Positions 24,837-31,372 of a stretch of DNA of 38,192 nt are shown here, piece after piece. A model generated the notes under the pieces. It was not told the origin of the DNA. It saw only the letters and a program-made list of their open reading frames with translations, and did not search any database. Numbering within the stretch: the stretch's first letter is position 1; the number at the start of each line of letters is the position of its first letter. The stretch lies in the NCBI GenBank assembly GCA_018714685.1, contig DVNC01000038.1, positions 1-38,192 on the forward strand. Reading direction: 5' to 3'. Made by a program: the position numbers and the translations under genes. The stretch is from Scatocola faecipullorum (GTDB lineage Bacteria; Pseudomonadota; Alphaproteobacteria; RF32; CAG-239).

Positions 24837-25136
24837 ATGGGTGCTTTATTAGAGCCGTTTTTCTACATTATCGGTTTTGTGGTCGATATTTATTTTAAAG
24901 TTGTTGTGGTTGAGATTGTTCTTCATTGGCTGATTTATTTCAAAATTTTGGAAGCCAATAACAAGTATGCTCAGAAAACGATGGAGATTCTGGAAAAGGC
25001 AACGCAGCCGGTTTATAAGAAAATCGGCGAGAAAATTCCGCCGGTATCCGGTTTTGACTTTTCACCGTTTATTTTATTGCTGATTTTGCTTTTTATCGGA
25101 CGTTTGGTTTATCGCTTGTCCGAATTGGTTATGTAA
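24837..25136 (+). CDS. YggT family membrane protein
   Basis: The 99-residue protein has two hydrophobic segments (LEPFFYIIGFVVDIYFKVVVVEIVLHWL at 5-32 and FSPFILLLILLFIGRLVYRLSEL near the end). They flank a soluble stretch with TQPVYKKIGEKIPPVSGFDFSPF, the YggT-family signature around the Pro-rich turn. YggT proteins are small inner-membrane proteins of uncertain function, linked in some bacteria to osmotic tolerance or division-protein clusters. GAGGAG lies eight bases before the ATG. The gene is followed by a terminator-like hairpin and then DUF167 and folD. Confidence 0.85.
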   Translation: MGALLEPFFYIIGFVVDIYFKVVVVEIVLHWLIYFKILEANNKYAQKTMEILEKATQPVYKKIGEKIPPVSGFDFSPFILLLILLFIGRLVYRLSELVM

Positions 25137-25241
25137 TAAAGACGTTTGGCAGGCTGCCGGTGCGCTTTCCCGGAAGAGAAAAGGCGCCGGCGGCTTTGCG
25201 GTTTTGAATTCGGGTCGAAAGGCTCTGTGGAAATTGTGTTT

Positions 25242-25266
25242 AAGGAATCGGACGATTCCTTTTTTT
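25242..25266 (+). terminator. Intrinsic terminator between yggT and DUF167
   Basis: AAGGAATCG (25242-25250) pairs perfectly with CGATTCCTT (25253-25261), followed by a run of six T residues ending at 25266. It ends only 12 bases before the DUF167 start codon, so it may act as an attenuator for DUF167-folD. Confidence 0.65.
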
Positions 25267-25278
25267 GACTGGGCGGCG

Positions 25279-25584
25279 ATGTTTTTTCGGGAAGTTGCAG
25301 AGGGAATAATTTTGAATGTTCGGATTATGCCGAATGCTTCCGTCTGCGGGGCGAGAGGCGTTTTTACCGATGCCGACGGCGCGGAGTATCTTAAAATTTC
25401 GGTTGTCAGCATTCCGGAAAAGGGAAAGGCCAACAAGGAATTGCTGAGTTTTTTGGCGAAGAGGCTGAAGACGGCCAAGAGCAATTTTGAAATTATCAGC
25501 GGAGCGAGCGAACGTTGCAAGCGTATTTTAATCAAAGGAATTGATGCCGTTCAGGCGGCGGAAATTTTACGGCAGGGAGAATAA
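25279..25584 (+). CDS. DUF167/YggU family protein
   Basis: The 101-residue protein belongs to the DUF167 (YggU) family of small alpha/beta proteins with unknown molecular function. The core is ILNVRIMPNASVCG, then EYLKISVVSIPEKGKANKELLSFLAKRLKTAKSNFEIISGASERCKRILIKG, where the P-x-x-GKAN and SGxxxxxKxxxI elements are family-diagnostic. The frame starts further upstream with a TTG at 25204, but that reading passes through the terminator hairpin. The ATG at 25279 gives the usual N-terminal length, though its ribosome-binding site is poor. An AGGGAGA inside its end serves folD, four bases downstream. Confidence 0.82.
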   Translation: MFFREVAEGIILNVRIMPNASVCGARGVFTDADGAEYLKISVVSIPEKGKANKELLSFLAKRLKTAKSNFEIISGASERCKRILIKGIDAVQAAEILRQGE

Positions 25585-25588
25585 TCAG

Positions 25589-26431
25589 ATGACGGCGGTT
25601 GTTATTGACGGGAAAAAGAAGGCTCTGGAAATCAGAGAAAATCTGGCGCGGGAAATTGCCGAAGCAAAAGCCCGCCCCGTGTTGGCGGTGGTTCAGGTCG
25701 GCGATAATCCGGCCAGTCAGGTGTATGTCCGCAATAAGCATAAGGCCGCCTCGGAAATAGGGATGGAATGCCGCATCAGTTATGTGCCTCAAAATGCCGG
25801 AGAGGCGGATTTACGGGATTTGATTATTGATTTGAATGATAATTTCGATGTTAACGGCATTATCGTTCAGCTTCCGCTTCCGCCGCAGTTTGACGCGTTG
25901 CAGATATTATCAATGATTTCATATCATAAAGACGTGGACGGTTTCAGTCCGTATAATGCCGGTTTGCTGCAGATGAACAACTCTGAAGCGGTGGTGGCGG
26001 CGACGCCGGGCGGCGTTTATGAGCTGCTTAAAGATATACTGGGCGGTTTGTCCGGAAAACATGCGCTGATTATCGGCCGCTCTAACATTGTCGGCCGTCC
26101 ACTGGCGGATTTGCTGCTGAATCATGATTGTACGGTTACGGTTGCCCATTCAAAGACCGTCAATTTGCCGCTGTTGTGCCGCGAAGCGGATATAGTGATT
26201 GCCGCCTGCGGCTGTCCGCGTTTGGTAAAGGGAGACTGGATTAAACCGGGAGCGGCAGTGATTGACGTCGGTATTAACCGGGTGGACGGTAAGCTGGTGG
26301 GTGACGTTGATTTTGACGATGTTAAAGAAAAGGCCGGTTTTATCACGCCGGTTCCGGGCGGGGTCGGGCCGATGACGGTGGCGATGCTGCTGCAAAATAC
26401 CTGGCGGGCCTATTTAAAACAACATTCATAA
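25589..26431 (+). CDS. folD: FolD: methylene-THF dehydrogenase/cyclohydrolase
   Basis: FolD oxidises 5,10-methylene-THF to methenyl-THF with NADP and hydrolyses it to 10-formyl-THF, supplying one-carbon units for purines and initiator tRNA. The 280-residue length is standard. The catalytic lysine is K50 in SQVYVRNKHKA (Tyr46-x3-Lys50), the substrate glutamine is in IVQLPLP, and the aspartate is in KDVDGFSPYNAGLL. The cofactor region is GRSNIVGRPLADLLL, and PVPGGVGPMTVAMLL closes the fold. The usual PCTPxG motif reads AATPGG here, so its cysteine is missing; that residue is not catalytic. Start 25589 is chosen over an upstream ATG because AGGGAGA precedes it. Confidence 0.96.
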   Translation: MTAVVIDGKKKALEIRENLAREIAEAKARPVLAVVQVGDNPASQVYVRNKHKAASEIGMECRISYVPQNAGEADLRDLIIDLNDNFDVNGIIVQLPLPPQFDALQILSMISYHKDVDGFSPYNAGLLQMNNSEAVVAATPGGVYELLKDILGGLSGKHALIIGRSNIVGRPLADLLLNHDCTVTVAHSKTVNLPLLCREADIVIAACGCPRLVKGDWIKPGAAVIDVGINRVDGKLVGDVDFDDVKEKAGFITPVPGGVGPMTVAMLLQNTWRAYLKQHS

Positions 26432-26495
26432 TCTTAAATTTTGCCGTTGCCTGCTTATATTATCTGTCATGGAAACAATCAGCCAAGGACAGGAG

Positions 26496-27128
26496 ATGAA
26501 AAAGTCAGGTAAAATTTGTATGCTGGACGGGGACAGTGAAGTCCGTCAGCTGTTTGCAGACTGGTGCGGTTTGCGAAATTATGAGCTTTTGGCAACGGAC
26601 AACCTTTTTCAGTTTTTGCGGTATTCAAAAGAAATGCAGCCGGATCTGTTTGTTCTGGACTTGGATATGAAAGATGTCAGCGGCTGGGAAGTTGCGGGCA
26701 TGCTGGCCAGTGACGAGGGGCTGAAGGAAATTCCGATTGTGATGCTGATGCTTTCGGAACAACAGGATTTATCCGGGCGTTACGGCGTGGCGCATTATCT
26801 GTCGGAATTGGCAACCATGGAAAAAGCGGCGGAGATTATCGAGGCTTATTGTGTCGGGCGTAAAAAGCATGATGTTTTGCTGCTTGACGAATATGGAGAG
26901 AAGTCGGCAGCGGCCCTGCTGACACTGGGCCGGCAGAACCTGACTTGCTTTGAAGTGCATGATTTGGGCGGAGCCAAAGCTTATTTGAAAAAGAATTTTC
27001 CGCGTTGTGTCTGTCTCTATCTGCCTTATGAACAGTGTCAGGAAATTCAGCCGCAGCTGAAACATGACAAAATCTTTTATGTGGAAAATCCGCGCAATTT
27101 GGAAAATTTAGCTACACTTTTGCAGTAG
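26496..27128 (+). CDS. Two-receiver response-regulator-like protein
   Basis: From the ATG at 26496 the protein has 210 residues and no output domain. Residues 6-117 form a CheY-like receiver: acidic pair D11/D13, phosphoacceptor D55 in LFVLDLDMKDVSGW, and PIVMLMLSEQ for the Thr/Ser strand. The conserved Lys-Pro of active receivers is absent; YLSELATMEK stands in its place. Residues 124-210 look like a second, degenerate receiver: VLLLDEYGEKSAAALLTL, a middle strand CVCLYLPYEQ where the phospho-Asp should be, and IFYVENPRNLENL. AAGGACAGGAG precedes this ATG, though the frame opens at 26469. The gene lies between folD and the yqaA-like gene with no kinase partner adjacent. Confidence 0.75.
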   Translation: MKKSGKICMLDGDSEVRQLFADWCGLRNYELLATDNLFQFLRYSKEMQPDLFVLDLDMKDVSGWEVAGMLASDEGLKEIPIVMLMLSEQQDLSGRYGVAHYLSELATMEKAAEIIEAYCVGRKKHDVLLLDEYGEKSAAALLTLGRQNLTCFEVHDLGGAKAYLKKNFPRCVCLYLPYEQCQEIQPQLKHDKIFYVENPRNLENLATLLQ

Positions 27129-27167
27129 GTATGTTATCATTTCCGGCGGAGATATTTTAAGACGGGA

Positions 27168-27791
27168 ATGAAACTGATGTTTTTACGCAAGACACTGGAC
27201 TGGGGTCATCATTTAGTTAAGGTAACATACGATTATATGCTGGAGCTGGCTGCTCGCAAAAATGCCATGCTCTTTTTGTTTATCGTGGCCTTTGTCGAGA
27301 GTTCTTTTTTTCCGATTCCGCCTGATATTATGTTGATTCCGATGGTTTTGGCCACGCCGGCAAAAGCTTACCGTATTGCGGGACTGGCTACGGTTGCCAG
27401 CGTGCTGGGCGGTTATTTCGGCTATCTCATCGGTGTTTTCGGATATGATTTGATTGCCAAACCGATTTTAACGTTTTACGGTTATATGTCGCAGTTTGAC
27501 GTTTTCAAGGGCTATTACCATGAATGGGGTGCCTGGATTGTGTTCGGGGCCGGGCTGACGCCGTTTCCCTATAAGGTGGTGACAATTGCCAGCGGCGTGG
27601 TGCATTTGGATTTGCTGGTGTTTACCGTTGCTTCGGTTTTGGCGCGGGGCGGGCGGTTTTTTCTGGTGGCCTGGCTGCTGAAAAAATACGGTGAGCCGAT
27701 GAAAGAGTTTATTGACAAGAATCTGGGGGTGTTGTCTGTTCTGTTCGTGCTGCTGCTGGTCGGCGGGTTTGCGGCAATTAAGTTTTTTTAG
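27168..27791 (+). CDS. YqaA-type VTT-domain membrane protein
   Basis: The 207-residue protein belongs to the DedA-related VTT/SNARE-associated family, YqaA branch. It has four to five membrane segments (AMLFLFIVAFVESSFFPIPPDIMLIP, VASVLGGYFGYLIGVFGYDLI, AWIVFGAGLTPFPYKVVTIASGVVHLDLLVFTVAS, and LGVLSVLFVLLLVGGFAAIKF). The re-entrant motifs ESSFFPIPPD and GxTPFPYKVVTIASG are typical. Related DedA proteins act in lipid-carrier or phospholipid translocation and membrane homeostasis; this member's substrate is unknown. The start could also be the ATG at 27177, which has GGGA nine bases upstream. A bidirectional terminator follows the stop directly. Confidence 0.88.
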   Translation: MKLMFLRKTLDWGHHLVKVTYDYMLELAARKNAMLFLFIVAFVESSFFPIPPDIMLIPMVLATPAKAYRIAGLATVASVLGGYFGYLIGVFGYDLIAKPILTFYGYMSQFDVFKGYYHEWGAWIVFGAGLTPFPYKVVTIASGVVHLDLLVFTVASVLARGGRFFLVAWLLKKYGEPMKEFIDKNLGVLSVLFVLLLVGGFAAIKFF

Positions 27792-27798
27792 AGTTTAT

Positions 27799-27828
27799 AA
27801 AAAATCCTCCCGAAGGAGGATTTTTTTT
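27799..27828. terminator. Bidirectional intrinsic terminator
   Basis: AATCCTCC and GGAGGATT form a perfect stem around CGAA, with an A-run before (27799-27804) and a T-run after (27821-27828). It lies between the convergent yqaA-like and infA genes; the T-run overlaps the infA stop codon. Confidence 0.78.
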
Positions 27829-28048
27829 AATCTTTATGGCGGAATGTAATGCGCCCTTTGGTGAGGTCATAAGGGGTCATTTCGATATCGACCTTATCGC
27901 CGACCATGACCCGGATTCTGAATTTGCGCATTTTTCCCGCGGTATGGGCCAGAATCTCAACCCCGTTTTCCAATTTAACGCGAAACATCGCATTGGGAAG
28001 TTTTTCGATAACTTCTCCGGTCAGTTCAAGAAGTTCTTCTTTACTCAT
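27827..28048 (-). CDS. infA: Translation initiation factor IF-1
   Basis: IF-1 binds the 30S A-site during initiation. The 73-residue OB-fold protein is complete: LTGEVIEKLPNAMFRVKLENG, then AHTAGKMRKFRIRVMVGDKVDIEMTPYDLTKGRITFRHKD, with the conserved RIRVxxGDxVxxExSPYDLxxGRI pattern. TGAGGA lies seven bases before the ATG. It has its own promoter and terminator, so it is transcribed alone. Confidence 0.98.
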   Translation of the reverse strand: MSKEELLELTGEVIEKLPNAMFRVKLENGVEILAHTAGKMRKFRIRVMVGDKVDIEMTPYDLTKGRITFRHKD

Positions 28049-28080
28049 AAAATTTTCCTCATTTGTTAATTATTTCCTTT

Positions 28081-28109
28081 TGTATAAACCTTAAATTTTA
28101 TTTTGGCAA
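28081..28109 (-). promoter_or_regulatory. Sigma70-type promoter of infA
   Basis: On the minus strand TTGCCA and TATACA are separated by 17 bases, about 32 bases before the infA ATG. Confidence 0.6.
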
Positions 28110-28119
28110 ATTATTTCTC

Positions 28120-29793
28120 TCACTTAAGCGGAAATTTTATGGTAAAACAGGTTCCAAGCCCGGGCTTGCTCTTGACCTCGATGGTGCCGTTCAATTTTTC
28201 GACAATGGATTTGACGATAGCCAGCCCCAGGCCGGTTCCCTGATGCTGAGAGCTGTGCCCCTGTGAGTAGAACGGCTCAAAAATGCGTTTCAGCTTATCG
28301 GCGGGAATGCCTTGCCCGGTGTCTTCAATTTCTATTTTGATTCGTTTGCCGACCGAAAGCCTTACCGCCAGGCTGCCGCCGTCCGGCATTGCCTTAAGGG
28401 CATTCTGCATCAGGTTCATTATCATCATTTTGAAGTCGGCTTCGTTGCCCAACAGGCTGGCCTCTTTTTGCGGCGTTTGGAAACTGATGCTGATGCCGTT
28501 GCGTTTGGCTTCATAGTCAAGCAGAGATATAACGTCATGAATGCCTGACTGCAGCGAAAATTTGCTTTGTTCTTCCTGGGAAAACTGGGCCATTTTCAAA
28601 AGCCGCTCCGGCACATTGATACATTCAACCAGCTGTTTGTCAATCAGGGTCAGATATTTTTTTTCTTCGTCTTCGTCGCTGCGGTTTTGAAAATATTTGT
28701 TAAGCAGGCCTTCGGTAATCATGCGAATGGAGCCGAGGTGGTTTTTCATTTCGTGAGCAACCGAGGTGGCCAGAAAACCCAGAGAAGAGAGTTTTTGCTG
28801 GTGAGAAAAACGGATATCTTCACTTAAATCGCGGATTGATTCGACGATGTAGTTCAGCGTTTTCCCTTGAGCATCCTGAATGTTCAGCGGTGCGGCATTA
28901 ATAGCCAGATGCCGGTTGGGATAAGCGGCAAACTGCTGAATGAATTTGATGCTGGAGGCTTTCTTTTCCCTGAGGGCGCGCAGCGGGCAGGTGAAAAGCG
29001 AATAGGGACATTGTTCCTTGCGGTTTTGCGACGATTCATAGCATTTGCGCCCGATGCAGTTTTCATTGCTGTTGATTTGGCGGTAATATTCTTTGTTGGC
29101 AATGATGATGTTGCCTTGTTCGTCAAGAACGCGGATGCCGTCGGGAATGGAATCAATCAAGGATTGAAGGAATGATTCGGTTTTCCGGATTTCTCTAATG
29201 CCGTTTTCAATATTGTCCAACATGCTGTTGAAGGTGTGCATCAGGTTATCAAATTCATCTGAGAAAAGCTGGTCGGGGGGCAGCTGAAGGCGGCTGGCAT
29301 AGTTGCCGGCCAGAACCAAACGGCTGACTTTGGACAGCTTGTCAATCGGTTTCAAAACCCAGATACGGATTAATATCCAAAGTGCCAGCAAGGCAAAGAA
29401 AAACAATACGGCGCTGATAAGGACAATTTTGAAACTTTCGGCCAGAGCCTGATAGCGATCATCGTAGTTTTTCAATGTTTCGTCGGCTCTTTTGCGTTCA
29501 AGGGAAATTTGTTTCTGTTTTTCATTCAGATCCTGAGGCTGAACCAAATTGCCGATTTCAGGTTTAAGGGTGATGACGGGATGCTCTTTTTTTATGTCGG
29601 ATAATTCCTTGCGCAGGGAGATGTTCTGATAGAGCAGTTCAATATACTGTTGGTTCCGGGCGATGGCGGATTTTTGTTCTTCTCTGATTTTGTTGGCGTT
29701 GAGAATGTAGAAGGCATAAATAAAAATCAGCGAAGTGAACAGAAAAAAGACCGTTATGGTATAAATAAGTTTTTTATTTAAGCTGAAAAACAT
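28120..29793 (-). CDS. Orphan sensor histidine kinase with Cys-rich PAS
   Basis: From the ATG at 29793 (AGGA eight bases upstream) the protein has 557 residues. Membrane spans lie at about 10-30 and 122-146 and enclose a coiled-coil-prone external region. A HAMP domain (147-200), a PAS domain (about 205-320), then HisKA and HATPase follow. The phosphoacceptor is H347 in SVAHEMKNHLGSIRMI; the N box is NLMQNALKAMPDGG, the G1 box DTGQGIP, and the G2 box GTGLGLA. The PAS domain carries four cysteines (C246, C251, C262, C269) in a CxxxxC...QCPYSLFTCPL arrangement, which could bind metal or an iron-sulfur cluster or sense redox. No response regulator is adjacent on this strand, so its partner is unknown. 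The frame also offers an ATG at 29820 without a good ribosome-binding site. Confidence 0.9.
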   Translation of the reverse strand: MFFSLNKKLIYTITVFFLFTSLIFIYAFYILNANKIREEQKSAIARNQQYIELLYQNISLRKELSDIKKEHPVITLKPEIGNLVQPQDLNEKQKQISLERKRADETLKNYDDRYQALAESFKIVLISAVLFFFALLALWILIRIWVLKPIDKLSKVSRLVLAGNYASRLQLPPDQLFSDEFDNLMHTFNSMLDNIENGIREIRKTESFLQSLIDSIPDGIRVLDEQGNIIIANKEYYRQINSNENCIGRKCYESSQNRKEQCPYSLFTCPLRALREKKASSIKFIQQFAAYPNRHLAINAAPLNIQDAQGKTLNYIVESIRDLSEDIRFSHQQKLSSLGFLATSVAHEMKNHLGSIRMITEGLLNKYFQNRSDEDEEKKYLTLIDKQLVECINVPERLLKMAQFSQEEQSKFSLQSGIHDVISLLDYEAKRNGISISFQTPQKEASLLGNEADFKMMIMNLMQNALKAMPDGGSLAVRLSVGKRIKIEIEDTGQGIPADKLKRIFEPFYSQGHSSQHQGTGLGLAIVKSIVEKLNGTIEVKSKPGLGTCFTIKFPLK

Positions 29794-29896
29794 CAAATTT
29801 GTCCTCAGAGAAGGTTGCATTTGTCTTTTTGGTTATTATTTATTAATATAAACATATTATCTTAATAAATATAAAATATAGCCAAAGGAACAAGAA

Positions 29897-30133
29897 ATGA
29901 CAAAACACAGCGTAAAGAATGATACGCTTCCGGAGCTGCTGCCCGAAGTTGAGGCCGAGCTCTGCAGCTGGAATGACGAAGATGTCGCTTTTATTAAGAG
30001 CGGGGTTCATGACGGTAAGGAAATGTGGCTGATTTATGCCGCGGACGGTACCAAAATTGCGGCTACGGATGACCGTGATTTTGCTTTTGTGATGGCCAAG
30101 CAGAATGATCTCTGTCCGAAGAGCGTACATTGA
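29897..30133 (+). CDS. DUF1150 family protein
   Basis: The 78-residue acidic protein matches DUF1150, a small family nearly restricted to alphaproteobacteria. The signature is the C-terminal half: LIYAADGTKIAATDDRDFAFVMAKQNDLCPKSVH, where the D-R-D/E-x-A-F-x-x-A-x-Q-x-D-L-x-P-x-S-V-H ending is diagnostic. Its function is unknown; in many genomes it sits next to a small heat-shock protein gene, but here no hsp20 is present. AAAGGA lies seven bases before the ATG. It is divergent from the sensor kinase and shares a 103-base gap with it. A bidirectional terminator separates it from ptsN. Confidence 0.88.
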   Translation: MTKHSVKNDTLPELLPEVEAELCSWNDEDVAFIKSGVHDGKEMWLIYAADGTKIAATDDRDFAFVMAKQNDLCPKSVH

Positions 30134-30176
30134 TTAAGTTTTGGCTGTTCGCTTTGCGGCATTTGTGAGGAATAAA

Positions 30177-30204
30177 AAAACACCCGGCGTCAGCCGGGTG
30201 TTTT
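30177..30204. terminator. Bidirectional intrinsic terminator
   Basis: AAAACACCCGGC (30177-30188) pairs perfectly with GCCGGGTGTTTT (30193-30204) around GTCA. It lies between the convergent DUF1150 gene and ptsN, with the longer T-run on the minus strand for ptsN. Confidence 0.8.
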
Positions 30205-30217
30205 ACTGTTGTTTGTA

Positions 30218-30661
30218 CTAGTTGTTTAAGAGAGCATAAATTTCTTCATCAGAAGCCGCAGCGCGCAGTTTGGTGCAGGTTGCTTCATCTTTCAGAATCC
30301 GGGAGATTTGTGCCAGAGCGGTCAGATGATCGGCGCCGTTGCTTTCGGGAGAAAGCAGCAGGAACACCAAATCGACCGGCTTATCATCTATTGCGTCAAA
30401 ATCAAGCGGAGCATGTAAACGGGCAAAAAAGCCGTAAACTTTATTTAATTCAGCCAGACGGCCGTGCGGCAGGGCGGTTCCGCCTCCGAAGCCGGTAGAA
30501 CCCAAGTTCTCACGTTCCAGAATGGTGTCAAAAATGGTTCGCTCGCTAATGCCGGTTATTTCGGCAGCTTTTTCAGCCAAAGCCTGGAGTAATTGTCTCT
30601 TGTTGTTGGCTTTCAAAGACAGCACAATGGAATTTACGGACATTATCTCGGAAATTTTCAT
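30218..30661 (-). CDS. ptsN: Nitrogen-PTS enzyme IIA (PtsN)
   Basis: PtsN (EIIA-Ntr) is the terminal phosphocarrier of the regulatory nitrogen PTS and controls potassium transport, sensor kinases or metabolism by its phosphorylation state. The 147-residue protein has the phosphorylated histidine H66 in GFGGGTALPHGRL. The family context FARLHAPLDFDAIDDKPVDLVFLLLSPE follows, and LTALAQISRILKD forms the later helix. It lies 28 bases after hpf and ends before a terminator. The hpf-ptsN-rpoN neighbourhood is conserved across proteobacteria. Confidence 0.96.
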   Translation of the reverse strand: MKISEIMSVNSIVLSLKANNKRQLLQALAEKAAEITGISERTIFDTILERENLGSTGFGGGTALPHGRLAELNKVYGFFARLHAPLDFDAIDDKPVDLVFLLLSPESNGADHLTALAQISRILKDEATCTKLRAAASDEEIYALLNN

Positions 30662-30689
30662 TTTCTTTTATGCCTTTTAATATTTAGAA

Positions 30690-31256
30690 CTAGTTGTCGG
30701 CTTTGGGTTCAACCCAGCCGATGTTACCGTCTTTGCGGCGATAGACCATACTGATGTGGTTGTTGGCGCTGTTGCGGAACATGATGGCGGCTTCATTGAC
30801 CAGATCCATATACATAACAGCTTCACTGACGGTGCAAACCGGAATGTTGGCTTCGGTTTCGGCAATGGTCAACGGAGCGTTGACGTCAATGTCCATTTCG
30901 TCTTCGGTTTCATGCAGCGGGAAAACAGCTTCATTAGCCATCTCGGCGAGGCCGGTTTTGCCTTTGTGGTCGCTCAGTTTGTTTTTGTGGCGGCGCAGGC
31001 GGGTGGCGATGTGAGCATTGGCATTGTCAAAGGCAGAATAAGGATCACCAGCGGTTCCCGTACCTTTTAAGACAATGTTTTTAGCCGGGTGAACGGTAAC
31101 TTCCGCGCAGAAGTCGTCACCGTCTTTGGAGAAAGCGACGGTGCAGCTGATCGGTGCCGGGAAATACTTGTTAACCGAATTTAATACATTCTCTTCAACA
31201 TGGTTACGAAGTCTGTCTCCGATGTCAACCTGTTTGCCTGTCAATGTAATTTTCAT
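30690..31256 (-). CDS. hpf: Long-form hibernation promoting factor
   Basis: HPF dimerises ribosomes and silences them in stationary phase. The 188-residue product is the long form: an N-terminal RaiA/S30AE domain (MKITLTGKQVDIGDRLRNHVEENV through HIATRLRRHKNKLSDH, about 1-105), an acidic linker, and the C-terminal dimerisation domain (VSEAVMYMDLVNEAAIMFRNSANNHISMVYRRKDGNIGWVEP). The ATG at 31256 is chosen over one at 31271 because AAGGA lies six bases upstream and the protein then begins as family members do. It has its own promoter downstream of rpoN, and ptsN follows in the same transcript. Confidence 0.95.
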   Translation of the reverse strand: MKITLTGKQVDIGDRLRNHVEENVLNSVNKYFPAPISCTVAFSKDGDDFCAEVTVHPAKNIVLKGTGTAGDPYSAFDNANAHIATRLRRHKNKLSDHKGKTGLAEMANEAVFPLHETEDEMDIDVNAPLTIAETEANIPVCTVSEAVMYMDLVNEAAIMFRNSANNHISMVYRRKDGNIGWVEPKADN

Positions 31257-31299
31257 AATTTTTCCTTGCAAAATATATTATTAAAACTTGTCAAAAGAG

Positions 31300-31328
31300 A
31301 GATAACTCTAAATTTCTCTAAAAGTCAA
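31300..31328 (-). promoter_or_regulatory. Promoter of hpf-ptsN with repeat in spacer
   Basis: On the minus strand TTGACT and TTATCT are separated by exactly 17 bases, about 44 bases before the hpf ATG. The spacer contains two copies of TTTAGAG ten bases apart (plus-strand CTCTAAA at 31306-31312 and 31316-31322), one helical turn, as expected for a regulator site. Confidence 0.6.
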
Positions 31329-31372
31329 TATATAATATGATTCAATCAAAAGCAAGCGGCTTGTGGATAGTG

